Source: Sphingobacteriales bacterium
Lineage (GTDB): Bacteria > Bacteroidota > Bacteroidia > Chitinophagales > Chitinophagaceae
Direction: 5' to 3'
Assembly: GCA_004144185.1 (NCBI GenBank)
Contig: SEFP01000003.1
Location: 124,001 to 188,000 of the forward strand
DNA length: 64,000 nucleotides
The translations under genes and the position numbers were made by a program. Under the pieces are notes generated by a model. That model was not told where the DNA came from. It saw nothing but the letters and a program-made list of their open reading frames with translations, and ran no database searches. Shown piece by piece: positions 8,922-18,584 of the stretch (the first letter of the stretch is position 1; each line of letters starts with the position of its first letter).

Positions 8922-11900
8922 TTACGCGGAGGATTTAGAGATAAAAACTTTTACCGTTGCATCAGCAACGTCAATATCGGTGCTCTGGGCAGTCACGGAA
9001 CCTACCCGCAGCACGTCGGCAAGCACTTCGGCTTTAATATAATCAGCATACTGCGCCAGGGCATCGGTAAGCACTTCGCTTTCCCCGATTTCCAGCGCAA
9101 TCCGATCGGTCAGGGACAAGCCCATGTCTTTACGCATTTTCTGCACCCGGTTCACCAGTTCCCGGGCTGTTCCTTCAGCCAGGAGTTCAGGCGTCAGGGT
9201 AATGTCGAGGGCAGCCGTAAGCGTGCCTTTGGAAGCAATACTCCAGCCGGGCACATCTTCCGCCAGGATGGAAACATCTTCCGGAAAGATGGTGGCAGTC
9301 GAACCATCAGGCAGTTGCAGCTCATACCGGCCTTCTGCTTCCAACCGATTGATTTCGGCGGTCGGTAAGGTCGTTAGCAGAGCAGCGGCCGTTTTCATAT
9401 TGGCCCCCAGCCTGCCACCGAGCGTTTTGAAATTCGGCTTGACTTTCTTCTGAATGAGACTGTTGTCGCCTTCCAGATACGCAAATTCCTTTACATTCAC
9501 TTCCGAGCGGACCAGTTCAGCCACGGCTTCGATCTGGGCACGCATATTGGCATCCAGCACCGGAATCAGCGCTTTTTGCAGCGGCTGCCGCACTTTGATG
9601 CCCACCTTTTTCCGGATGGACAGCAACAGCGAGGACAAATCCTGTGCGATATGAGTACGGGCTTCCAGTTCAGTATCGATCAATGCCGGATCGGCTTCCG
9701 GAAAATCAGACAGGTGAACGGACTCGGTCATGCCTTCGTTTTCACCCCGCAGGTTGCGCCAGAGCCAGTCGGCAAAGAACGGCGCTATCGGTGCAATCAG
9801 TTGGGAGATCGTTTTCAGGCACTCAAACAACGTCTGGAACGCGCTGATCTTGTCTTCATTATACTCGCCTTTCCAGAACCGACGGCGGTTGAGACGTACA
9901 TACCAGTTGCTTAGATTCTCGTCCAGAAACTCTTCGGTCAAACGGCCGGCAGTCGTCGGCTCATATTCATCGTAGGCAGCGGTTACCTGTTGAACGAGGG
10001 TATGCAGCGCAGAGAGAATCCAGCGGTCAGCTTCCGGACGATCAGCGTATGGAATCTGTGCCTCCGTGCCGGAAAATCCGTCTACATTGGCATACAGGGC
10101 CAGAAACTGGTAGGTATTGAACAGCGTACCGAAAAACTTACGCTGCACCTCGCCGATCCCGTCCAGATCAAATTTGAGGTTGTCCCAGGGCGACGACGCC
10201 GTTACCAGATACCAGCGGGTGGCATCGGCTCCAAACTGATCGATGGTTTTGAACGGATCCACCACATTGCCCAGCCGCTTACTCATTTTCTGACCGTTCT
10301 TATCCAGAACCAGTCCGTTGGATACGACGGTTTTGTACGCTACCGAGTCAAACAGCAATACGCCGAGCGCATGAAGGGTATAGAACCAGCCACGGGTCTG
10401 ATCAACGCCTTCGGCGATAAAATCAGCCGGGAAGGCCTCGCCTGCGTCAATTTTTTCGTTGTTTTCGAACGGGTAATGCCATTGGGCATACGGCATCGCA
10501 CCGCTGTCGAACCATACGTCAATCAGATCCGGTTCGCGGCGCATCCGCCGGCCTTGGCTATCGACGAGTTCAATCTTATCTACAAAAGGCTTGTGTAGAT
10601 CGAACCGGGTTTGAGTCGTATCGTTGAGCAATGCTTTTAGGTCATCAGCCGTTGGCGTTGCAGTACCGGTCAGCGTAGGGGTCTGAGACAAGCCCAGTGC
10701 CCCGTCGGCAGCCTGCATTTCAGCAATCAGTTCAGCTACGGAACCAATACATTTAGTTTCCGGGGTATCGGTATCTACGGTAACCCATACCGGCAGCGGG
10801 GTGCCCCAGTAGCGGCTGCGGCTGAGGTTCCAGTCCACCATGTTTTCCAGCCAGTTACCGAAACGGCCTTCGCCGGTAGCGGCTGGTTTCCACTGAATGG
10901 TTTTGTTGAGCGCCACCATCCGCTCCTTGGCGGCCGTGGTCCGGATAAACCAGGCATCCAGCGGATAATAGATCACCGGCTTATCGGTACGCCAGCAATG
11001 GGGATAGGTGTGTTCGTATTTCTCGATCTTAAACGCGTGGCCACTGGTTTTCAGGGCCACGGCGATATCCACGTCTACTTCCTTATAATCGGCAGCGTTG
11101 GTGTAATCTTTAATGAACCGTCCGGAAAGTTCACCCAGTCCGTCTACAAACCGGCCCTGCCGGTCTACGAGATTGAGCAGGCCCAGATTGTTTTGCTTGC
11201 CAACTTTATAGTCATCCGCGCCAAAAGCCGGAGCCGTGTGTACGATTCCGGTTCCATCTTCGGTGGTTACAAAATCGCCGGTGATAACGCGAAACGGATC
11301 GCCCCCACTCTTTTCGGTCGTGTTGGCTTCGTGCGGGATCAGCTGCTCGTAACGCAGGCCTTCCAGATCGCGGCCTTTGAAACGCGACAGGATGCGCCAG
11401 GGCAACAGTTTGCTTTCTTTAGTATGGCCGTCGAAATCGCCGTTTTCGCCTTCAGGCTTAAAATATTTACCCAAAAGTGCTTCAGCCAGTACGACCGCTA
11501 CCCGATCCGCCGTGTAGGGATTGAAGGTTTCGATCAGTACGTAATCGATATTGGGACCGACGGTAAGGCCGAGGTTGGCAGGTAACGTCCACGGGGTAGT
11601 CGTCCAGGCCATGAAATACACCGGCAGATCGCCCGCAGCAGTGAATAGTTCCGGAGTTCCGGAAGCCCGGAACATCGCTACGACCGTTGTATCCTTGACG
11701 TTTTTATACGTACCGGGCTGGTTCAACTCATGGCTCGACAAACCGGTACCGGCTGCCGGGCTGTAGGGCTGGATAGAAACACTTTTATACAGCAAGTTCT
11801 TATCGAACAGTTGCTTCAGGCACCACCACAGCGTTTCGATGTATTTATTTTCGAACGTGATGTACGGATGATCGAGATCCACCCAATATCCGATACGCGT

Positions 11901-12311
11901 CGTCAGATCGTCCCACTGCGCTTTGTAGCGCATGACGGCTTCGCGGCATTTGAGGTTGTACTCTTCTACCGAGATTTTGACACCAATATCTTCTTTGGTA
12001 ATGCCAAGTTCTTTTTCAACGCCCAGCTCTACCGGAAGGCCATGTGTATCCCATCCGGCTTTACGGGCCACCTGGAAACCGCGCATGGTTTTATACCGGC
12101 AGACCAGATCTTTAAGGGTCCGGCTGATGACGTGGTGGATACCTGGCAATCCGTTGGCCGACGGGGGTCCTTCGTAGAACACGAACGGGCGCGCGCCTTC
12201 CCGACCCGAAACCGATTTTTTAAAAACCGATTCAGACTGCCAAAAATGAAGAATCTCTTGCTGAAAAGCAGCCGGATTCAGAAATTTGTATTCAGGAAAT
12301 AATTTCGCCAT
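8922..12311 (-). CDS. ileS: Isoleucyl-tRNA synthetase
   Basis: An 1,129-residue class Ia synthetase that charges tRNA-Ile. The HIGH-type motif appears as GIHH at about residue 57 (PSANGLPGIHHVISR). The KMSKS loop is KMSKR at about residue 674. The connective editing domain lies between, with TTTPWTLPANLG near residue 240. An anticodon-binding domain and a long C-terminal extension follow. Length and extension resemble the eukaryotic-like IleRS type common in Bacteroidota. Start ATG 12,311 is followed directly by the conserved N-terminal KLFPEYKFLNP. The DksA-like gene follows three bases after the stop. The region to the divergent FAD oxidoreductase is about 100 bp and should hold its promoter. 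Confidence 0.95.
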   Translation of the reverse strand: MAKLFPEYKFLNPAAFQQEILHFWQSESVFKKSVSGREGARPFVFYEGPPSANGLPGIHHVISRTLKDLVCRYKTMRGFQVARKAGWDTHGLPVELGVEKELGITKEDIGVKISVEEYNLKCREAVMRYKAQWDDLTTRIGYWVDLDHPYITFENKYIETLWWCLKQLFDKNLLYKSVSIQPYSPAAGTGLSSHELNQPGTYKNVKDTTVVAMFRASGTPELFTAAGDLPVYFMAWTTTPWTLPANLGLTVGPNIDYVLIETFNPYTADRVAVVLAEALLGKYFKPEGENGDFDGHTKESKLLPWRILSRFKGRDLEGLRYEQLIPHEANTTEKSGGDPFRVITGDFVTTEDGTGIVHTAPAFGADDYKVGKQNNLGLLNLVDRQGRFVDGLGELSGRFIKDYTNAADYKEVDVDIAVALKTSGHAFKIEKYEHTYPHCWRTDKPVIYYPLDAWFIRTTAAKERMVALNKTIQWKPAATGEGRFGNWLENMVDWNLSRSRYWGTPLPVWVTVDTDTPETKCIGSVAELIAEMQAADGALGLSQTPTLTGTATPTADDLKALLNDTTQTRFDLHKPFVDKIELVDSQGRRMRREPDLIDVWFDSGAMPYAQWHYPFENNEKIDAGEAFPADFIAEGVDQTRGWFYTLHALGVLLFDSVAYKTVVSNGLVLDKNGQKMSKRLGNVVDPFKTIDQFGADATRWYLVTASSPWDNLKFDLDGIGEVQRKFFGTLFNTYQFLALYANVDGFSGTEAQIPYADRPEADRWILSALHTLVQQVTAAYDEYEPTTAGRLTEEFLDENLSNWYVRLNRRRFWKGEYNEDKISAFQTLFECLKTISQLIAPIAPFFADWLWRNLRGENEGMTESVHLSDFPEADPALIDTELEARTHIAQDLSSLLLSIRKKVGIKVRQPLQKALIPVLDANMRAQIEAVAELVRSEVNVKEFAYLEGDNSLIQKKVKPNFKTLGGRLGANMKTAAALLTTLPTAEINRLEAEGRYELQLPDGSTATIFPEDVSILAEDVPGWSIASKGTLTAALDITLTPELLAEGTARELVNRVQKMRKDMGLSLTDRIALEIGESEVLTDALAQYADYIKAEVLADVLRVGSVTAQSTDIDVADATVKVFISKSSA

Positions 12312-12407
12312 GTGGCAGATGCCCCTTCTATTTTTTGCGCGCGAAGGTACGGCTTATTTTTGGGAATCGGTTTTTCCAATTGTAAAGCGTTTTAAAGTAT
12401 TCATTGT

Positions 12408-13463
12408 TTGAACATATTAATTGTTGGAGGTGGTTTAAGTGGCATTCTGGTCAGTGCTGAACTCCGAAAGCATGGAATTCCACATCAGGTTGCTCATCCA
12501 CTAACTGATTTTAGCGGTACCGGTGCCTCGAGTGGGATTCTGAATCCGGTTATGGGCCGCAAGTATACACAGGTGCCGCATTGGGAACTGCTGTGGCCTG
12601 CCTGCGAAGCGGCTTACCGGCACTTGGAACAGCTGTTGCAGGTACCCCTGCTGAATCCGGCCGTTATTCTTAAACGACATAGCAGCGAAGACGATGCTGT
12701 TTTCTGGCAGCAACGAGTACAGGCCGTTTCGGACTACTTATCGGACGCAACTGTTCCGGAACTTGCGATGGCCTGGCAGTTGGACACGCCCTATTCATAT
12801 GGCGTAACCCAGCATGCCTTTCAGCTTCATAGCCACCGATTGCAGAAAGCGTATCTGGCATTGCTGGCCGCCGAAGGCAACCTGATTGAGAATTCAGTTC
12901 CGGAACGCAACCAAAATGAGGATCCTTCCGGTCCTATTAGTTTTAACGACACAGCGTTCACCCACATTATCTTTTGCGAAGGCCGAAATACCCTAAACCG
13001 CCCCGAATGGGCATTCCTACCGCTTTCGGTCAATAAAGGCCAGGCTCTGGTAGTGGATTTTGAAGCGGCATTACCCAGAAACGGGATCATTAAATGTGGA
13101 AAAGAGCTTACCCTCTGTCCATACGGAGACCGGTACTGGTGGGCCGGCGCATCGTTTGAATGGAAGTTTGATACCGACGGTCCTACCGACGTATTTCGGG
13201 AGCAGACCCTGCAACGGATTCAACAGTATACGTCTATACCCTTCCGGATTCTTGAATCGTTGAGCGGGTTTCGGGTGTCGGCCCAGGACCGGACGGCTGT
13301 TGCCGGCTGGCATCCGAAAAAAAAACAATTCGGCATTTTAAACGCTTTAGGCACCAAGGGCGTCTTACAGGCTCCCCATGCAGCCAAAGCACTTGTAAAT
13401 ACACTCCTTGCCGGAAAATTCATCCACAACCCATTTGCGTTGGAACGGTTCAGAAGTTCATAA
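12408..13463 (+). CDS. NAD(P)/FAD-dependent oxidoreductase
   Basis: A 351-residue protein opening with an FAD Rossmann motif (ILIVGGGLSGILVSAELRK, GxGxxG at residues 7-12). Near the C-terminus it has the DAO-family closure (SGFRVSAQDRTAVAGWHP, then LNALGTKGVLQAPHAAKAL). Family members oxidise amine or hydroxy substrates with FAD; the substrate here is not identifiable. The start is a TTG at 12,408, the only codon that keeps the nucleotide-binding strand near the N-terminus. It is divergent from ileS. Glycine oxidase-like or MnmC-type oxidase domains are alternatives. Confidence 0.75.
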   Translation: MNILIVGGGLSGILVSAELRKHGIPHQVAHPLTDFSGTGASSGILNPVMGRKYTQVPHWELLWPACEAAYRHLEQLLQVPLLNPAVILKRHSSEDDAVFWQQRVQAVSDYLSDATVPELAMAWQLDTPYSYGVTQHAFQLHSHRLQKAYLALLAAEGNLIENSVPERNQNEDPSGPISFNDTAFTHIIFCEGRNTLNRPEWAFLPLSVNKGQALVVDFEAALPRNGIIKCGKELTLCPYGDRYWWAGASFEWKFDTDGPTDVFREQTLQRIQQYTSIPFRILESLSGFRVSAQDRTAVAGWHPKKKQFGILNALGTKGVLQAPHAAKALVNTLLAGKFIHNPFALERFRSS

Positions 13464-13529
13464 CAATTATCAACTGTCACCGTTTTTACATTTAAGGGAT
13501 TTTTGGACGAAATCCGGTGTTTTTAGGGG

Positions 13530-13537
13530 TAGATTTG
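13530..13537 (+). promoter_or_regulatory. Promoter -7 box (TAGATTTG)
   Basis: A perfect TAnnTTTG box with a TTG about 24 bp upstream (13,503). It lies 29 bp before the ATG of the small unknown gene and probably also drives the yggS-like gene. Confidence 0.5.
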
Positions 13538-13565
13538 CCTGTGTAAGGCCTGTTCGTTGTTTTTT

Positions 13566-13814
13566 ATGCCAAATACCTTTTTGGAAAACCAATTTGTTGT
13601 TGCAGTGCTTTGTCCGGATGCAAATTTTACACATCTGTTGGAGGAAGCCCAGAAAAACAATTTTACGGTTCTGGAAATGATCCCGTTCAGTAAAAATGTT
13701 ATTGACCTCTCGACTCAAAGCCGGGGCAAGCCTATCTTTTTTGTCTACGGTGAAGGCAAATCCATCTTGGCTACCTCCGAAACCGAAATTGCGTCCGGCC
13801 TTCAAAGCTGCTAG
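13566..13814 (+). CDS. Small protein of unknown function upstream of yggS-like gene
   Basis: An 82-residue soluble protein (MPNTFLENQFVVAVLCPD ... YGEGKSILATSETEIASG). I do not recognise the family. It is supported by a good promoter box just upstream, by ordinary codon use, and by its position 18 bp before the yggS-like gene, which suggests co-transcription. The overlapping minus-strand frame (13,470-14,222) runs across the yggS-like gene and is a shadow. ATG 13,566 is preferred to the in-frame TTG at 13,557. Confidence 0.5.
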   Translation: MPNTFLENQFVVAVLCPDANFTHLLEEAQKNNFTVLEMIPFSKNVIDLSTQSRGKPIFFVYGEGKSILATSETEIASGLQSC

Positions 13815-13832
13815 TCCTGCCTTTCGCCCCGT

Positions 13833-14519
13833 ATGCCCGATTCTATTCGCTACCAGCAACTGAACGACACGTTGCGTTCGCACAACGTTCAACTCATTGC
13901 CGTTTCCAAAACCAAATCGGTTGCCGAAATCAAAGCGCTCTACGAGCTGGGCCAGCGGGATTTTGGTGAAAATTACGCGCAGGAACTGGTTGAGAAAGCA
14001 CCTCAGCTTCCGGATGATATCCGTTGGCATTTCATCGGCCACCTTCAGAAAAACAAAGTCAAGTACATCATCCCGTTTGTTCACCTGATTCATTCGGTGG
14101 ATAGTTATGAACTGCTGGCCGAGATTGAAAAACGAGCCGCCAAAGAATCCCGCATCATCCAGGTGTTGCTGGAACTCAAAGTAGCCGAAGAAGAAAACAA
14201 GCACGGCCTCACCGAGCATCAACTCATCCGCTTACTGGATCAGTGGACGGCGCAGGAAGCTGATTTCGCCCACATCCAAATTGCTGGCTTAATGGCGATG
14301 GCTTCGTTGACCGAAGATCAGGCCCAACTGGCGACTGAGTTTACCCGTGCCCGGACCGCATTCGAGCATTTCCGGAATACCTCCTTTTTTGCCAAACCTG
14401 CCTTTACGATTTTATCAATGGGCATGAGCAGCGACTATGAACTGGCGATTGCGAACGGCAGTACAATGGTGCGTATCGGAAGTCTGCTGTTTGGCGCCCG
14501 GACGTTACGGAACGCTTAG
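13833..14519 (+). CDS. YggS-family pyridoxal-phosphate homeostasis protein
   Basis: A 228-residue PLP-binding protein of the YggS/PROSC family, a fold-type III TIM barrel that buffers pyridoxal phosphate and keeps B6 balance. The PLP lysine is K26 in LIAVSKTKSV. Further family motifs are FGENYAQEL, WHFIGHLQKNK, HSVDSYELL and LSMGMSSDYELAIANGSTMVRIGS near the C-terminus. The length is that of the family. It overlaps the 3' end of the convergent ABC ATPase gene by 15 bp, with no terminator between them. The small unknown gene upstream is probably in the same transcript. Confidence 0.9.
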   Translation: MPDSIRYQQLNDTLRSHNVQLIAVSKTKSVAEIKALYELGQRDFGENYAQELVEKAPQLPDDIRWHFIGHLQKNKVKYIIPFVHLIHSVDSYELLAEIEKRAAKESRIIQVLLELKVAEEENKHGLTEHQLIRLLDQWTAQEADFAHIQIAGLMAMASLTEDQAQLATEFTRARTAFEHFRNTSFFAKPAFTILSMGMSSDYELAIANGSTMVRIGSLLFGARTLRNA

Positions 14520-15125
14520 TTCTATGGTCCGCTCACAGAAGCTGTACTCCCGTGGGTCGTTGCTGCCCACGATCAGTAATCGGCCGGTACCGTAGGCCTG
14601 GATCCAGTTCAGGTATTGCGCGATACCGGCATCGTCCAGATTGGTACATGGCTCGTCCAGCAGAACAACGGGCGTATCGGCAAATAACGCCAGCGCCAGC
14701 TTGACGCGTTGTTTCATTCCGGACGAAAAATCGGCCAGCATTTTGTGCCGGGCCGCGTTCAGTCCCAGCAGTTCCGGAATCTGCGAAAGCGAGATCTGCG
14801 GAAGCAGCTTTTTAAACTTAAAATGAAACTGAAGGACTTCCTCCAGCGTCAGTTCTTCGACCAGCTCAATGCCAGGCGCACACACAGACGTATACTGATA
14901 CACCAGTTCCGGAGCCAGCGGTGCGCCGGTTTCCGAGAGTTGCCAGGTGAGGTTGCCTTCGCTGAGGCTTTGCAATCCGGCTAATGAACGCAGAAGCGTA
15001 CTTTTTCCGGAACCGTTGTGACCCAGGATCGCGACCCATTCAGGGGTTTCCAGCCGAAGATTCAGCTTCCGGAATACCCATTGCTTTTTATAACGTTTGC
15101 CTCCGTCCTCAAGAGAGATCTTCAC
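14505..15125 (-). CDS. ABC transporter ATP-binding protein
   Basis: A single nucleotide-binding domain of about 206 residues. It has Walker A GHNGSGKST, signature SSGMKQRVKLALALF and Walker B VVLLDEPCTNLD. No permease gene is adjacent, so the partner and substrate are unknown. The frame extends upstream into lpxA, but the family homology begins at VKISLEDGGKRY. I therefore choose GTG 15,125, giving a 17-bp overlap with lpxA and likely translational coupling. Its place at the end of the lipid A operon suggests an envelope role; this is inference only. Confidence 0.8.
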   Translation of the reverse strand: MKISLEDGGKRYKKQWVFRKLNLRLETPEWVAILGHNGSGKSTLLRSLAGLQSLSEGNLTWQLSETGAPLAPELVYQYTSVCAPGIELVEELTLEEVLQFHFKFKKLLPQISLSQIPELLGLNAARHKMLADFSSGMKQRVKLALALFADTPVVLLDEPCTNLDDAGIAQYLNWIQAYGTGRLLIVGSNDPREYSFCERTIELSVP

Positions 15126-15909
15126 TGATACGACGCGTATAGCCGCGCATAATTCCACGGCCGGTTTCCCGGATAAAAGAAATGATCTCATCGCGTTCGT
15201 CTGACACGGGGATGTCGGCTTCGATCAGGCTGAGCGCCTTGCTGACATTGTAGCCGCGTACAAATAAAATGCGGTAGATGTTTTGAATCTGGTTGATGGT
15301 TTCCGTGCTATACCCGCGACGCTTCAGCCCTACCGAGTTGACGCCTACATACGAAAGCGGCTCACGGGCTGCTTTCACATATGGAGGGACATCTTTCCGG
15401 ACCAGCGAACCGCCGGTTACAAAGGAATGAGACCCAATCCGTACAAACTGCTGCACGGCTGTAAGGCCTGCCAGCACCACATAATCGCCTACCGTGATAT
15501 GGCCCGCAAGGGTGGTATTATTCGAGAAAATGCAGTTTCGGCCAATCACACAATCATGTGCGATATGACTGTACGCCATAATCAGGCAGTGAGGACCAAC
15601 CCGGGTAAAGCCGCGGTCAGAGGTCCCTCTGTTGATCGTCACACATTCCCGTAGCGTCGTATGATCCCCGATATAGGTTAGGGTATCCTCACCTTTGAAC
15701 TTCAGATCCTGCGGAATGGCAGAGACGACGGCCCCCGGAAAAATACTGACGCCTTTTCCGATCCGGGCTCCATCCATAATCGTCACATTACTACCAATCC
15801 AGGAACCTTCCCCAATTTCTACATTGGCATGAATGGTCGAAAAAGGATCAACGCGCACACCAGAGCCGATTTTTGCTTCAGGGTGGATATAGGTCAGCGG
15901 ATGAATCAT
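15109..15909 (-). CDS. lpxA: UDP-N-acetylglucosamine acyltransferase
   Basis: This enzyme catalyses the first lipid A step, transferring a 3-hydroxyacyl chain from ACP to UDP-GlcNAc in the cytoplasm. The 266-residue protein shows the left-handed beta-helix hexapeptide repeats (for example IHPEAKIGSGVRVDP, then GSWIGSNVTIMDGARIGKG). It also has the LpxA-specific ECVTINRGT and MAYSHIAHDCVIG, which contains the catalytic His. ATG 15,909 (MIHPLTYIHP) is preferred to the TTG at 15,945 because LpxA proteins start right before the first repeat. The order lpxD - lpxC/fabZ - lpxA on one strand is the standard Bacteroidota cluster. Confidence 0.93.
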   Translation of the reverse strand: MIHPLTYIHPEAKIGSGVRVDPFSTIHANVEIGEGSWIGSNVTIMDGARIGKGVSIFPGAVVSAIPQDLKFKGEDTLTYIGDHTTLRECVTINRGTSDRGFTRVGPHCLIMAYSHIAHDCVIGRNCIFSNNTTLAGHITVGDYVVLAGLTAVQQFVRIGSHSFVTGGSLVRKDVPPYVKAAREPLSYVGVNSVGLKRRGYSTETINQIQNIYRILFVRGYNVSKALSLIEADIPVSDERDEIISFIRETGRGIMRGYTRRISEDLS

Positions 15910-16020
15910 GAAAGAGAACAGATCATTGGGAAAGGTAGAAACCAAAACCGGAGTGACAATGGAAGTATTTCAGAGAAAACGCAGTTGAAACCGTTTTCCC
16001 CTAACAGCGCAGCATAAACT

Positions 16021-17442
16021 TTAGCGTTTATCCCGACGAACGATCTGAGCCACCAGATCCGCTTCCGTTACCAGGCGGTTGCCCACATAGGCGGTCGCAT
16101 GCATCTCACAGATGCCCCGGCGGATCGGATTGGTCATTTCCAGCTTCAGCAGCAAGGTATCGCCCGGCAATACCTTGTGCTTAAACTTGGCTTTGTCGAT
16201 TTTGATAAAGTAGGTATCGTAGTTTTCCGGATCCGGAATATTGTTGAGCGCCAGAATACCCCCGGCCTGTGCCAGCGCTTCAATCTGCAACACGCCCGGC
16301 ATGACCGGATTGCCCGGGAAATGGCCCGGGAAAAATGGCTCGTTGTAGGTTACGTTTTTCAGTCCGACTACATGTGAATCAGACAACTCGATGATCTTAT
16401 CGACCAGCAAAAACGGAAACTTATGCGGCAGCGACTTTGCAATATGGTTGATGTCGTAGACAGCCGGCTGGTTGGGATCGTACTGCGGCACATCGCCCTG
16501 TCCTTTGTTCTTTTTGATAAAGGCTTTAATCTGACGGGCAAACTCTACATTGGCCGCATGACCGGGCCGGGAGGCAATGATATGGGCATTGATGGGCGCA
16601 CCAACCAGCGCCAGATCCCCTACGATATCCAGCAGCTTGTGACGGGCCGGCTCGTTCGGGAAATGCAACTGGAGGTTATTCAGGATGCCTTCCGACTTAA
16701 CCTCCATGGAAGGCTTGCCAAAAACGGTTGCCAGGCGGTTCAGTTCTTCCTGGTTTACCGGCCGGTCGACGACTACGATGGCATTGCTCAGGTCACCGCC
16801 TTTGATCAGGTTGTTGGCCAGCAGGTATTCCAGTTCATGCAGAAAAGAGAACGTACGGCAGGCCGCAATCTCAGTTTCAAATTCGCCCAGATGGCGCATG
16901 GCCGCATGTTGGGTACCCAGCACCGGCGAGTTAAAGTCAATCAGCGTGGTGACCGAATAATGATTGGCCGGTACGGCCAGCATATCCACATTCTTCACCG
17001 GATCGTAGTAATGAATGTGGGTATCCAGGGTATAGACAATACGCTTGGCATCCTGCTGCTGGCGGCCGGCTTCCTGAAGCACGTTCAGGAACGGCATGGC
17101 CGAGCCATCCATAATCGGCACTTCCGGACCATCAATTTCAATCAGGGCATTGTCGATTTCCAGGCTGTAGAGCGCCGCCATCAAATGCTCAACGGTTGAA
17201 ACCCGTGCCTCCCCATTTTCCAGCGTCGTGCCCCTGGACGTGTCGGTTACATAATCCACGTCTGCTTTCACCACCGGACGGCTGTCCAGATCAGTCCGCT
17301 GAAACCGGATGCCATGTCCCGGATTGGCCGGCAGGATATTCAGGGTCACCTGTGCGCCCGTGTGCAGTCCGGTTCCGGAAAGCGTTACTTTTTGAGCCAG
17401 CGTATGCTGCTGGGGAACAGAAGAAGTGCAAATTTTCGTCAA
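16021..17442 (-). CDS. lpxC-fabZ: Bifunctional LpxC deacetylase / FabZ dehydratase
   Basis: A 473-residue fusion. Residues 1 to about 310 are LpxC, the zinc-dependent UDP-3-O-acyl-GlcNAc deacetylase that commits the pathway to lipid A; motifs are [20 protein letters not shown] with a zinc His, and [12 protein letters not shown]. Residues from about 320 are FabZ, the 3-hydroxyacyl-ACP dehydratase with hot-dog fold; motifs are [13 protein letters not shown] and [20 protein letters not shown] with the catalytic His. The fusion is characteristic of Bacteroidota. The only possible start is TTG 17,442, since a stop codon lies a few codons upstream in frame. The gene sits 43 bp after lpxD. Confidence 0.95.
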   Translation of the reverse strand: MTKICTSSVPQQHTLAQKVTLSGTGLHTGAQVTLNILPANPGHGIRFQRTDLDSRPVVKADVDYVTDTSRGTTLENGEARVSTVEHLMAALYSLEIDNALIEIDGPEVPIMDGSAMPFLNVLQEAGRQQQDAKRIVYTLDTHIHYYDPVKNVDMLAVPANHYSVTTLIDFNSPVLGTQHAAMRHLGEFETEIAACRTFSFLHELEYLLANNLIKGGDLSNAIVVVDRPVNQEELNRLATVFGKPSMEVKSEGILNNLQLHFPNEPARHKLLDIVGDLALVGAPINAHIIASRPGHAANVEFARQIKAFIKKNKGQGDVPQYDPNQPAVYDINHIAKSLPHKFPFLLVDKIIELSDSHVVGLKNVTYNEPFFPGHFPGNPVMPGVLQIEALAQAGGILALNNIPDPENYDTYFIKIDKAKFKHKVLPGDTLLLKLEMTNPIRRGICEMHATAYVGNRLVTEADLVAQIVRRDKR

Positions 17443-17485
17443 AACACAATCGATTTATAAAACCACTGCATACCAATCAGGACCG

Positions 17486-18556
17486 TTAAGCCTGTTCAGC
17501 GCCGGAGTCAAGTTTTTGTAAAAGCAAGGCAACCGTTTTCTCCAACTGGTGAATCTGTTGCTGCATCTGCGGCAAATTTCTGTAAACCGCAGCACTTTTC
17601 ATGGACGCTTTATATTCAAAGGCCGGTGCGCCGTTCAACGCGGTTCCGGAAGTCGTTACCGTCTTCGCCACCCCACTCTGCGCATTGATGCGGGTGCCAT
17701 CCGCGATTTGCAGGTGACCGGCAATGCCGACCTGCCCGCCCAGCATACAGCCGCTGCCGATTTTGGTACTTCCGGAAATCCCGGTCTGTGCCGCAATCAC
17801 CGTCGCCTGACCAATTTCCACATTATGCGCAATCTGCACCAAGTTGTCCAGCTTCACACCGTCTTTGATGTGCGTGGCCCCCAGCGTAGCCCGGTCGATG
17901 GTCGTATTGGCGCCGATTTCTACGTCGTTGCCGATGATTACATAGCCAGTTTGAGGTACTTTTTTGAATGAACCGTCCGGTTGCGGGGCAAAGCCAAAGC
18001 CATCGGCCCCAATCACGGCTCCGGCGTGGATCATGCAGTTTTCACCGATTTTACACCCTTGATAGATACGCACGCCGGGATGCAGCACCGTACCCTTTCC
18101 GATCGTTACGTTTTCGCCCACGTAGCAGCCCGGATAGATCCGCACGTCTTCGGCAATGCGCACACCTTCAGCTATATAGCTAAAGGCACCTACGTAGGCC
18201 GTTTCAGGAACGGTAGCCGTCTGCGCTACCACAGCGGGCTGCTCAATGCCGCGTTTGGTTCCGGAAGCGCTCATCTGCTGATACACTTCCAACAATTTGG
18301 CGAAGGCGCTGTACGGATCGGGTACGCCAATAAGCGTGGCCGTTTCCGGAGCCTCCGCTTCCAGCAGTCCCTCTGATACAATCACGATCGAAGCGCCGGT
18401 TGTTTTCAGGTAGGACTCGTACTTGGGATTGGCAATAAAAGACAAGTCGCCGGCTGCCGCATCTTCGATTTTGCCCACATTGGTTACCGCCGCATCGGGC
18501 GATCCTTTCAGGGTTCCACCGATCAGGGCAGCAATATCACGAGCTGTAAATTTCAT
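17486..18556 (-). CDS. lpxD: UDP-3-O-acylglucosamine N-acyltransferase
   Basis: This enzyme adds the second hydroxyacyl chain in lipid A synthesis, after LpxC. The 356-residue protein has the N-terminal LpxD uridine-binding domain ([12 protein letters not shown], then [13 protein letters not shown]). A beta-helix of hexapeptide repeats follows, with [20 protein letters not shown] and [11 protein letters not shown], which contains the catalytic His. The C-terminal helix carries a coiled coil ([18 protein letters not shown]). It is the first gene of the lipid A operon. A textbook promoter (TTG-N20-TACATTTG) lies about 45 bp upstream, overlapping the end of the HD-domain gene. Confidence 0.95.
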   Translation of the reverse strand: MKFTARDIAALIGGTLKGSPDAAVTNVGKIEDAAAGDLSFIANPKYESYLKTTGASIVIVSEGLLEAEAPETATLIGVPDPYSAFAKLLEVYQQMSASGTKRGIEQPAVVAQTATVPETAYVGAFSYIAEGVRIAEDVRIYPGCYVGENVTIGKGTVLHPGVRIYQGCKIGENCMIHAGAVIGADGFGFAPQPDGSFKKVPQTGYVIIGNDVEIGANTTIDRATLGATHIKDGVKLDNLVQIAHNVEIGQATVIAAQTGISGSTKIGSGCMLGGQVGIAGHLQIADGTRINAQSGVAKTVTTSGTALNGAPAFEYKASMKSAAVYRNLPQMQQQIHQLEKTVALLLQKLDSGAEQA

Positions 18557-18584
18557 GCGGAGTCTTATTTATAAAGGCGACCGG

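Noticed and set aside
8118-9368. Long plus-strand frames opposite the dksA-like and ileS genes
   Set aside because: Antisense shadow of the Ala/Lys/Pro-rich coding sequence; composition (Phe/Cys/Arg-rich) is not protein-like.
13470-14222. 250-codon minus-strand frame
   Set aside because: Overlaps the well-supported yggS-like gene on the plus strand.
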